In this document: one piece after another, positions 22,225 to 32,340 of the stretch
How positions within the stretch are numbered: the first letter of the stretch is position 1
How the letters are laid out: each line of letters opens with the position of its first letter
Program-made: the position numbers and the translations under genes
NCBI GenBank assembly: GCA_910574455.1
Contig: CAJSYZ010000009.1
Coordinates: forward strand, 4,357,040-4,421,039
Source of the DNA: Trichaptum fuscoviolaceum
Lineage: Eukaryota > Basidiomycota > Agaricomycetes > Hymenochaetales > Trichaptaceae
Length of the DNA stretch: 64,000 nucleotides
Direction: 5' to 3'
The notes under the pieces: generated by a model
Told to the model about the DNA's origin: nothing
Seen by the model: only the letters and a program-made list of their open reading frames with translations
Database searches by the model: none

Positions 22225-24295
22225 TATCTAAAGGAAGCAAAGTTCATAATAACTCTTTAACTTAGGTTTACTACGGGAAAGTAAGATAGTGGAAGGCATG
22301 AGATACATCACCAATAATCTACTCCCCGACTTGGAGGAGGTGATGATTGGGGCATGTAAGTCTTCAGAGAAACAAAGACTTCCCGGAGAGATCGTGGATG
22401 CAGGAAGCGTTGTCGAAGAGCTGAAGACTTTTGGAAAAGAGTGTAAGTAGTCTAACATCCATTGTGTTCATACGCACTCTAACTCAAAACTAGCCCTACC
22501 GAAATTCCTTGTTGACCAGATGGAGAGGGACACAACACGATATATCAATCTAACGACTATCGCTACCTTCTTCTCTAGCGTGACTGCGACCACGCTCCAA
22601 TTCACGTACGCGCCGACGGACTCGGAACCGTCGAATTCCTTGAGAGGAGTAGTCAATCTGTTCTGGTTCTTGTCGCTAGTCTTCAGCGTATCGTCGGGGG
22701 TGAGTAGCTTGTTGGGTTTGACATGGAGGAAGTCTTCGATGTGCGTGGTTTATTTATTGTATAACTCATGCAATACTCATGAGCACTGAAGATATGACTC
22801 TCGTGTTCCACCGAAATTGGTTCGCATATGGTTCGACAAGGCGCCCATGCTGTTTCTGATTATTGCGGCTGTCGCGTTTGTTCTTGGATTGAACCTGTTC
22901 GCCTATTTGTCTCTCCAGGTCCGTCATCATTCTTCCTAAGACCAACACAAAGACTCACTGATGGCCAGCCTCACTATGTTTCGTTGTCAACGACCATTCT
23001 CACCGGGTCACATGGCCTGTGTCTATTGATAGTTACATTGTGGTTCATATATCAACTCAAATATGATTCCATCTGGGCAATATGGATTAGGAAGGTTTAT
23101 CAGTGGATTGGGGGTCTCCGAGCTTGGAAGTGGATCAGGAATGCTTGGAAGTGGATCAGGAATTCTTGGAAGTGGATCAAGGATCTACTCATCTCAAGTT
23201 GGATATGGATTCAACACCCACGGCAGCAATACCGAGAAAAGAAGTTGCTTCTGCATCGGAACTTCTTCTGGTATTTCCACCTTTTGGAGATAAAACCAAA
23301 GTTGTGCTGACATCTCATCATAGGGCATTCGGGATGGACAACCGCGTAGCATGTCTAAATTATGAGATTGGTTGTGATGACTGGGACCATGACTGGCCAG
23401 AACCGTACCTTCTCTCAAAACTCGTCCGTTGCTTCGCATATCTGATCAAGAAATGCTGGCTAGTATCAAAGAAGGCTCTTTCCAGCCTTGTTCGTTTTCT
23501 CAGGAAGCATATATGCATATCCTATCGCAGAGGACATACAGACGGGGACGTTGAGTCAATGGGAACGGATGGCAAGCAATATGCCGAAGCACCGGAGGAA
23601 ACCTCTCCAGTCGAGAAAGCTAAGAGCAACTTTCGTAGATCTCTGCGGAAGATGTTTAGTGATGATGATCGGGTGGAAGAGATCATGAGGGACATTGCAT
23701 TCTGGGAAGATGGAAGGTAAGGACCACAAATAAGTACCAAAGCAGCACTCTAACCTTAACTGGCATGCATAGCGAAGAAGATGCCGAGAAATATCTCAAG
23801 AAAGAACTTTGGGCTTACCCAGAACTGTTAAAAAGATTTTGGGAAGACGTACGGCCAGCCTTGGTTATAGCGCGCGACAACAAAAATGCCCAAGAAGAGA
23901 AGGAGAAACAGGAACGTCGAGATCGGAGGCACATCAACATCAACGCCGATCCTCCAACTTCCAACAGTGGGGATCAAGACATGTATCGCGCTGCATCTGC
24001 TCCACGCCATGACGCTTTAGATTCCCCTGACGTCACGCCTGATTCCCCACATGTGACAGAAATGGAACCCCGTCAAGATAACCAAGCTCAGCCGGAGGAA
24101 AATCTTCTTCGACCTCTGTTGGCGGCGGTAGTAATCCCAGAGGAAGCAGACCCTAATGCCCAAGATGAAAATCTGCGAATTGATGCTCTCGGTGAAGAAG
24201 AGAGACCGCATTCGCATGCCGAAGTCCAGAGAACTCCGTCTGCTTCAGAAGACTACCATGAAGGATCACAGAGCAACAAAGAGTCGGGAGAGTGA
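22225..24295 (+). pseudogene. Gene P copy 1: 3' part only, truncated by gypsy element
   Basis: Exons 22266-22442, 22494-22740, 22792-22918, 22969-23270, 23324-23716 and 23773-24295 keep one frame to the TGA (588 residues). They start at LLRESKIVEGMRY, matching exon 16 of copy 4. Three membrane helices follow: NLFWFLSLVFSVSSGV, LFLIIAAVAFVLGLNLF and CLLIVTLWFIYQL. Then comes a Trp-rich repeat AWKWIRN-AWKWIRN-SWKWIKD and a long acidic, Pro/Glu-rich tail ending SQSNKESGE. The 5' half (15 exons in copy 4) is missing and replaced by the gypsy LTR. The remaining exons are clean, so loss was recent, or the stump is still used. Confidence 0.75.
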
Positions 24296-24299
24296 GAAT

Positions 24300-24510
24300 A
24301 TAACCTGGTGAAGTACTGTAGTTCTTGTACAACTGGCCTGCACGACACAAACACGATGTGCGCGGAGCATTGCCCCATTTGCCTTTCTCTCTTGTATAGT
24401 TTCTGTCATGCAATTAGTATTTGTTCTAACCCCGAGAAATACCAATGTACTCAGGAGTGCTTCAATCGTAGTAAATACCAAAGGATTCCTATAGTGCACA
24501 CGGATATAAT
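24300..24510. other. Spacer between gene P copy 1 and gene Q promoter
   Basis: Gene P 3' flank; short non-coding ORFs only. The same spacer recurs at 36360-36570 and 45990-46200. Confidence 0.5.
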
Positions 24511-24515
24511 CGGTC

Positions 24516-24532
24516 TCCTATATAAAGGAGGT
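24516..24532 (+). promoter_or_regulatory. TATA-like core promoter, unit 1
   Basis: TCCTATATAAAGGAGG is a TATA box framed by CCT/AGG, nearly self-complementary. A pyrimidine/CAG-rich leader follows. The same motif recurs near 36574 and 46208. Confidence 0.5.
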
Positions 24533-25340
24533 ACAGATCGTACAAACAGCAGCAGCACCCTACTACAGCCAACCATACCTGCTCACGTAGACCGAAGAAC
24601 CGACGCGCTGGAGAACGTCAATGCGCTCGGTAACTGGCGCGTACCGACGCCCTTGCGGATGGACTGCTTCTTCACGATACTCTCCGTGTTCCCGGCTAAT
24701 GTCTATACAATGTTTAGTACCCATCCCTCCGACTTGTCCGGCATACAGAGCCCACACACGGCGTGTGCACTCGTCAGTTAAAGGTTGCTGTTCAGGGTGG
24801 GTGCTAAGTAGCGAGGCTGAACCGTTGTGCTAACGGGTGCGGGGCAAGTGTAGAAGTGGATCTGGGCCTTTACCACTGAAACTCTGAGAAACGATGGCTC
24901 AGGGTACTGTCAGCCAGATAGGATGGGGTATATCGTCATCTGCAAGTCAGATCTGATTTTCCTTTTCGTGCACCCTACGCCAATGGAATACTGACTGCGC
25001 TCGCCTTCGCAGACAACTGGGGATACTCTTCTGCCACTATTTTGGTTTCCAGAGGAACCACCGCACATCAGACTTGCTCTGTGTATTAAGGCGACACGGA
25101 GGCTCGCACAGGCGGTTCTTCGAGCAGCATAGTTTGAGAAAGAGCAGGAGGAATCGACAAAGGTTGAGGTGATGGAGGTCGAGGAGCTTGACACCAGCTC
25201 GTCTGAACAGAATGAATGTCCAGTGGTAAAACAGGACCAAATGAAAGTGGATACCGAAAAGGATTGCGTGACGTTAAGATTGAATTGCTGTTTGTCCAGA
25301 CTGGAGGCTTGATGAGAATGGTAAGGAGCCATTGATTGCG
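24533..25340 (+). pseudogene. Gene Q, unit 1 (degenerate), unknown function
   Basis: Downstream of the TATA motif, a plus-strand reading conserved with unit 3 is interrupted (a TAA in the VPG stretch near 24690). The distal part is readable: TKVEVMEVEELDTSSSEQ, an acidic stretch, but later codons shift compared with units 2 and 3. A GTAAGG donor (about 25321) follows the last conserved block. I do not recognise the protein. A minus-strand Ser-rich ORF over the same bases was judged less likely. Confidence 0.3.
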
Positions 25341-25707
25341 ATCACACCGTGAGATAAGAGACGAAAATCAAGAAGAAGAGCGATAAAATGATTGAACGCG
25401 AGAGTCGCCAGACGGAAATGCTTGAAAAGTGCTTCCGGACGAAACAGAGCTGTGTACAAGTAGAGGAGGGCTGGTACTATCGGCTTATCAGTATAGCATC
25501 TCGAAGTTAGTCAATGGAGGTAAGAGACAAGAGGAAGCCGTAAACACTCATCGATAAAATTAATCCTTCCCAGACGACTGGCTCCTAAGACCTTCGTAGT
25601 TCTCCGAGATGACTGCAGATATGACGCACGCACTCCACTTGGCCCCTGGCGATCATCGCCGATCCTTCGCGGTCGATGCTGTCCAATTGGCAATCCAGAT
25701 CGGAATT

Positions 25708-27469
25708 CCCGAACACCCCTAGGTGTAAGGGTTATAGCGGGCTAAATGTTACAAAAAGTTTGCATGCACGTGCTTCCAATTCAAAAACTAATTTTTGCTG
25801 AAATCAACTTAAGTGTTACTTAAATGCCCTGAGAGACTGAAAGTCCTGTTAAGTAAAATTTTAAGTAAAAACTTACTTATTCAGGCATGTCCTTCCATTA
25901 ATCAGGCCTAGGAACAGCTTACTGAAATCAGTGCCGTTGACTTAATTCAGTGCTTCAGTCAGTCTACTGCAGTCTCTTAGTCTCTTCTGTTTTTTCTATT
26001 GCGTGATGCAAGCCCGCCGCAGGTATAAGTGTCCGAGCGCAAGCGTGCAAGCACGGGCGGACGCCCGGGCGAAGCGCGCTGAAGCCTCGGACATTGCCCA
26101 CCTTGGTACTACTGTCACGTGGTCAACAAACGGTCAAGGCCATCAAACGGTCACCGAGCTTCTACGCATATTTAAGACACTGTGATGCTCTATTCTTTTT
26201 GTAGAAGCCAACAATTGGACATTGACTACTGTAATATGAATTTTTATTTTGAATTTGCTTGTAATTTCTGGGAGGGCATGAAGATTTTGTGGAAATTTCG
26301 GAGATGACTTCCAAAATAAGGATGTTAAGGAACTTTCACCCGAATTCTTCAAGAATAAATTGAGATCTGCACCTCTAACTACAATTCTGTCTTCTGAGAG
26401 ATATGCCATATTACCTTAGCTACTGTAATATCTAACTAGTGAGTAGGTTACATTACTTACTGAGATATAATCATGCATATATGCAGGGCTGCAAAATTCA
26501 CAATAGATTCTGTGACCTTAGTAGTGTCTGCATCATTTAAATGTGAATAATATATATCTTGAAGATATAACAGCATAAGTAGTAGTAATGTATTCCCTTA
26601 CTAACTCTATGTATTTATGGTGAATTTACGGAGTTGTTGAATGGTGTAAAACTATGGGGCAAATTACAGTACATATATTTGATACATGGTTAATGAAGAT
26701 TGAATTGTGTTATGAATAATATATTACCAGCATTAAGACTTTGGAGATATACTCCGCACAACACTGGCTTTCATCAGCATCTTTTATCATAGTAATTGGC
26801 TCAGAATTGATCCTCATAGAAGAATTTCTTCGCTCCCTTCATTGATACAACGCAGTTCATGCTGTGCCTGCAACAATTCCCACGGTGGCTCAACCACGAG
26901 CAGTTACTTGTAACTTCACCATGCCGGCTCAATCATGCATGTCCATGCTTTCCTTGAACAATAGGGCTTGATTAACTACTAGGTGTGTGTGTCTGAGCAG
27001 TATTTCTTATAACCATCTCTTATTCTCTCGCAGGTCGCCCCCGGGCCAGACACGACCAGCTACAAGGGTATTCCCACGGTGACCGGTTGTTAGGTAGTAG
27101 GCCAAGTTCAAATAAAGTTGGAGTGCCTCAGCGGAAATATTCATATCTGAGCTTCAACACAAGCTAATTTATTGACTGATTGTAAAACAAAGGGAATCAT
27201 ATCATACTAAAGCTCACTGTAATTAAAAGTACCAAAAACCTCGGAATTACAAAGCAATGCACTGAAAAAGAAGAAGTGACCGGTTGTTAACCATGTGACA
27301 GTAGTGCGTTCAGTGTCTGAATTACTGTTGTTTTCATATTTATATGGAATTGTAATTTTGCATGTCAGGGAGCTTGCCTCACTGGTGGCCCAAATGGAAT
27401 CAAGATTTGGATAAATAAAATAAAATAATGCATCAGAGCAGATAATTAATGCCCGGAGGTGTGTTCGGG
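25708..27469. mobile_element. Insertion block with nested inverted repeats
   Basis: Absent from the matching place in units 2 and 3, where AGATCGG runs on directly to AAGAAAGTC. Ends carry CCCGAACACCCCT and, inverted, CCCGAACACACCT (13 bp, one mismatch). Inside, a second pair lies at 26107-26135 and 27276-27304: ACTACTGTCACGTGG against ACTACTGTCACATGG in reverse, 29 bp with three mismatches. No transposase and no convincing gene. Probably two small non-autonomous elements, one inside the other. Target duplication is not clear. Confidence 0.55.
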
Positions 27470-27550
27470 TTTTGCAAGCAACCAGCTTGCCCCTACGGGC
27501 GTTATCGATTAAGAAAGTCACCGGATATTGACGACAGCAAACCCAGCACC

Positions 27551-28165
27551 TAGCCTCGTGACCAGGCCAGGCTACTTATATGGGTCGCTTTGCTCGGAAG
27601 GCGTAGCCGGCCTGGTTTACAAGGTTCAAATTTACAAGACTTTGCAGGGAGTTTGAAATTAATCCAAATGTAGTAGTGATTTCATAGGTTCCCTTGTATT
27701 CCAAAAATAAAGTCTGATGTTGTCATGTGAATGTAATAAAAAACTAACTTCCAAGTTGTCGCGCAGACAGCTTCAGCACCTAGTAGTAGTCGGCTATGCT
27801 TGACTACCACCTCTAAAAGCTTCTGCTACAATATGTCTTAGCATTGTTAAGCTATAAGCATTAATTTCATTAAGTAGTCCATAATATTTATTCCGAGTGT
27901 CTTTTACGAAGTCTATATGCACACTTGTGGCCGGGTGGCGTGCGTCAGGTACACCTGCGGTCATTTGGCGGTGGCAAATATGCGTTGTTTTGCTCCACTA
28001 TTTCTATTTGTGTCTTAGTCATTACATCAACTGGGTGTGTTACTACATTTGTATTATAATTCAAACTCCCTGCAAAGTCTTGTAAATTTGAACCTTGAAA
28101 TCCAGACCAGCTACGCCTTCAGAGCAAAGCGACCCTTATAAGTAGCCTGGTCTGGTTCGAGACTA
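27551..28165. mobile_element. Small TIR element (615 bp) with 9-bp target duplication, MULE-like
   Basis: Long TIRs of about 110 bp: left starts TAGCCTCGTGACCAGG, right (reverse complement) TAGTCTCGAACCAGAC, both containing GGCTACTTATA and TTACAAGACTTTGCAGG. CCCAGCACC is repeated at 27542-27550 and 28166-28174, and occurs once, as CCCAACACC, in unit 3. Long TIRs with a 9-bp duplication are typical of Mutator-like elements. An 8-bp (hAT-type) reading of the duplication is possible but long TIRs argue against it. No coding capacity. Confidence 0.75.
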
Positions 28166-28499
28166 CCCAGCACCCTTGTTCTTTAAGAGAGTAGCTTTGA
28201 GTCCGTTAATATCCTTAGCACTCTGCCCATCGGTGAAAGATTTTATCCAGGGTGGCTAGCAGAAAGACATCGTGGAGAGACAGTTGCGGGATGGCGGTGG
28301 TTTACATTCTCACGGTTCCAGGCACAATAACCTCGCCGACTCCGAGTCCGAGTCCCCCTTCTCTGGTCTTTGGTCGATTGACCATGTCTCGCGATTGCAC
28401 CAATACCCGCACTTCATCGTTAGGAAGTATTGCAGTGACTTGCCCCAGTATTACAAACCTGGTGCCCTGTGATAGAAAGATACGCAAATCACTTTTGTA

Positions 28500-31460
28500 T
28501 TGAGTTCTACGGGAGATGATGGCGGGGATAACAAAAGGACCTTACGCACTACAGTATAGGACAATGAACAGATGTACCACTAGGAGAATGTTTGTCATCG
28601 TCAATGAGCAGCAACAGAGAGCCCAGCACGAACTCTGCCCAAGTATCGACCCCAGCCACCTTAGTATCCCTGCCCGCACCAGAGCCCTCCTTTCTTGACC
28701 AGACCAACCAGCACGCTACGCCATTCATGAAACCTCGCAACGCTACCTTTTGGTATGGCTTTTCCACCATCCAGCAAGGGTATTGTGCAGAGAATGCAAC
28801 TTGAAGGTTGAAGAGGGTTGCAGAGTCTAAGGGTCCGTGGGCGATTACGGCGTTTGCGACCGGTAGGGTCCTGGGCGGGGGCTGATTGCGTCGAGACGTA
28901 TAACAAGCGGCAATCCAACCTTTCCCTCCGACGAAGGGCTGCGCAAAGGACAACGGCTCGCACGCGCGAGGATGTGAGAGCTGTGGTGGGCTGCGCGAGA
29001 TCGGGTCGTTCGTGTGAGTATTGTGGAAGCGACTGGGGCAGAGCGGTCAACAGGTCTCAGTTATGATTGCACGGCACGTCCGGATGACGAACGATGTCTT
29101 AGGAATGGGGCCACGAGAAAGAGGACAAGAAGGAAGAAGGTATGCCGATCGAGGTTGTTGGAACCAGAAGAGAATGTCCGGGACAGTGGACCTTCATAGT
29201 CCTTCCGAGTTGACACAGATTGGGCGCAATAAGCGATCTACTCACGAGCGTCACGCCCAGCCTTTCCCGCATCCGACCCAGCTCAACTTCTCCGTCCCTC
29301 GCTGCAGCCTCTTTCCCCGCTATCGGTGTGCATATGTTTCAAAGACAAGTATGGAACCATGCAATTCAGATGGGATAGGTGGACGAGAAGGACAGAGGAG
29401 GGGGAAGACAACCGGAAGGCCTGCGTCCGCCTAGAGTGTGTTTGCATGGTAGATGCGGGTCCGAAATTTCGAGGCGAAGGACAAGCACACTCGTTCAAGT
29501 TGGACTTTGCGCACCGTTTAGCAAGATGTTCGTAGTTAACGTGACACCACCATAACAGAAGTGTCGAGAGGTGCGAGCAGTGAGCGTGAAGAGTGCAAAG
29601 ACTCTGCATCCGCGGCGTTATCATCCATGACCCAGGAGTTCAAATAAGGTGCAGAACCAGTCTCGGCCAGAGCATCAAAGAGAGTAGCGGTGACACACCT
29701 GAACAGAGAGAGGGAAGTCAGTAATGGTCGTGCAAGGTATGTCACAATCAAGACAGAATCGACATGCAGTCTCATACGCCCGATAAGACGTCGAAGTTAA
29801 TTAATTTGAAAGGTCTCTTTCTCTGGACCGCACGGAAGGCAACACTCACTTTTCGTCATCGGTCGCATATGTACACGCGTGCGCAATGAGGCGTTTTGAC
29901 GTTTTGTTGAAGAGGCACAGCCGATCGCAATTGCTGCGGGACGTTCAATCTGAAGAAGGCCTTGGTAATCTCCAGATGCCATCCGGCACGCACTTTCGGA
30001 TGCCCTTGCAGTAATGAAGGAAGGAAGAGGGAGATGGGCTCGGGCAAAGACGGCTCGACGTACGGCAGGAAGGCAGGAAGTGGTAGCCCATCGACGCGAA
30101 GACAATGTCGATGGTGGGAGTCTGCGGCGATTCGGATCTCCACGTAAACGGCTAGTTTGACTCCAAAGAGCCTATCGTCTCTAATCGACTCGGTGTTGTC
30201 GCCTTCGATATTGATAGTCGAAATTACGGAGTTGCCAGAGTGAAAAGCTCGATAAGCTTTTGATCAGCTAGAACAGTTAGCCTTGGGTAAATCAGGATTT
30301 GAGGAATGCTCACCAGAGCCCAACTACTCGAGTTTCTGTGTCTCTAACAACGTCGACATTACCTGGCTTGTCGGATCTAACCGCTCTCGCCAGTGCGTCG
30401 GTAGGAGAGTTGTACTCCCTCAAGCTTGTGTTGCACGTCTTGACACCTTTAAAGGCCTACATATCGCATCTGCGCAGTACGACGAAATGCCTTCCTTCAA
30501 TATAGCCTCCAAGACTGACACCTCTCAGATCCATCCAATCTCCTTTCATTCTCTAGACAAAATGTGAAAGTGGCTTCAGCTTATCCATCATCGGTGCTAC
30601 GGAAGGAAGTTACTCGCGACGTGTACGTGTCGAGCCCGGTCGCGCCAGAAGCGGCCACCTTGACCTTGAGCGGCGCGGTGTTGAACAGGCCCGAGAAGCA
30701 CGAGGCAGCCTCGACACCCTCTCGCAGGAGCTCGAGCAGCATTTCAAGCGTCGTACATGCCAGGCGCTGCATCGCAAGATTAGCAACGAGCACCATGGAG
30801 GCTGAGTTGAGCGCGACGTACGTGTTGAAGAACCTCCCCGACATCCACTGGGAAAAGTAGCCGATAGCAGTGCACATGCCGGCATCGTGGTCTTGAAGTC
30901 AACGCTGGAAGAATGGCCAGCCCTGTGGCATGGCCAGTGTCATCTATCCTGAGTGACTCTCGCCGACAACACCGAGCGAGATCATCGCGCCGCGACGCGC
31001 ATCTTGACTTGGACATGCACTCGACAAGCCGCACTTGATGAGGTTCCTGAACGCAAGGAGATTTGTGCCGGAAGGAATGACATTGCGAGCGTGTCGATGA
31101 TGTGCAGCGCAGAACGCAAAGGTGTGTCTTCATGGGTTCGGCCCTACTAGTTGAGGAATGGCATTGTTGAGCAGAGGTTCCTCCTGCATTCTTTGTCAGT
31201 ACACGACGCCTTGCGATGACCCGGAACAACGCACCAAGATCAACAACGTCTAAGCGACATCGAAGACATACCTCACTCTCTGCTCACTGCCCGCAACCCG
31301 CACAGTACACCGCCATTTTCGCCTGGAAATCCCGAATGTCGTCCTTCTCCTCCATGTCCCTCTCAATGCACGTCACCGACGTGTGCACGTACGTCGCCGC
31401 TCTCTGGATCTTGCAGGAAACTCTTGAAACTCTGACAGGGTGGTCGAGAGCTACAATCGT
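28500..31460 (-). pseudogene. Gene M, unit 1: decayed Kap123/importin-4-type karyopherin beta
   Basis: Minus-strand HEAT-repeat importin remnants in the right order. Seen here: RRGAMISLG (about 31000), NLAMQRLACTTLEMLLELL followed by FNTAPLKVKVAASGATG (about 30650-30790), KTCNTSLREYNSPTDA ending at a GTGAGC donor (exon about 30455-30314), and YVEPSLPEPISLFLPSLLQ with WHLEITKAFFRL (exon ending 29850). Karyopherins of this group carry ribosomal proteins and histones into the nucleus. In this copy one extra base near 29931 shifts frame after RLNVPQQLR. Several other exons contain stops. Exon limits other than those given are approximate. Confidence 0.65.
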
Positions 31461-31559
31461 GATTCGTGAAGACGCAAGAAAGCGAAATGAAAGTCTGGAG
31501 AGCGGCGTTACTAAATTGTCACATCCTCCAAGTTGACCGTGACCGTGACTCCCCGGAGT

Positions 31560-32340
31560 TCCGGAAGTTGGCCGCCGATTGCGGACCTGCACTCTTCCTC
31601 CGACGTTCATCACCAGCCCAGATGAAACTTGATTTAATATCTCCACTGCACGATGACCAACTCCCAGAGCTGCTTCTCATATCATGTCAGGCAACTAGTA
31701 ATTGCTGTACTACAAAGAGTCGCAGGTCAGTCACAAGGTCAGAACACCAAGCAAGCTGATGTGAATGAAAGTGAACGTAGGGATATCCTATCACCTGAAG
31801 TAAGACCCGTTTCGTGGTTCAAGCTGGGGGTCGTTCCACGTGCGCTGCTGAGCCAGACTGGTCTCGCCCTTTATCGCCGATGGATCGCGATCTTCCGCCT
31901 TCCTTCATCACCGCACGAGTGACGCCCTTTGCCTTCTGATTCAGTTGCTTTATCAAGCCAACGCTTGTGACGCTTGTACGTCAGTCTTGGTTCTATCCCG
32001 AGGGTCAGGTACACGTGGCATTATCTGGCGATGATGAAACCCCGAAGCACTATGGAAATCCTTTTCGGACGTTGGTTGTGATGGAATAGCAAGGTTTTAT
32101 GGTTAAGCCTCGCACAAGATGTAATGAGAAGTACATATGTCGACTTCAAGTTTGCAAGATATCGAACCTCTCATTGTGCCGAAGATTCGGATCAGCACTG
32201 GAGATGAACCTTCTATTACTGCTGTCATACTCCACCCTGCCTCGCGGAATTCGCATGTTCAATGATACAGTCCAGCCTCTTCAGCGACGACGATTCTCCT
32301 TTCTCCCACTTCCCACCTTCTTCTGCTCGTAGTCGACGAT
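31560..32340. other. 5' flank of gene P copy 2
   Basis: Array-conserved non-coding sequence leading into gene P; no gene of its own. Equivalent stretches are 41255-41936, 51000-51728 and 60340-61500. Recurrent words just before the start codon are CCTTCTATTACTGCTGTCAT and CTTCTGCTCGYAGTCGACGA, the latter touching the ATG. Confidence 0.5.

Noticed and set aside
23281..23310. Apparent loss of a splice donor in P copy 1 (GAGATAAAACC where copy 2 has GAGGTAAAACC)
   Set aside because: The true donor is 20 nt upstream (TTCTTCTG|GTATTT), is conserved in copies 1, 2 and 4, and gives the right phase, so the change lies within the intron.
24910..25332. 140-codon Ser-rich minus-strand ORF
   Set aside because: The opposite strand shows a better-conserved frame (gene Q distal exon) across three units.
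30080..30122. Inactivating 8-bp duplication in the gene M exon of units 1-3
   Set aside because: At first it looked like a shared killing frameshift, but a 4-nt insertion just before it restores the frame (12 nt in total), so it is reported as compensated instead.
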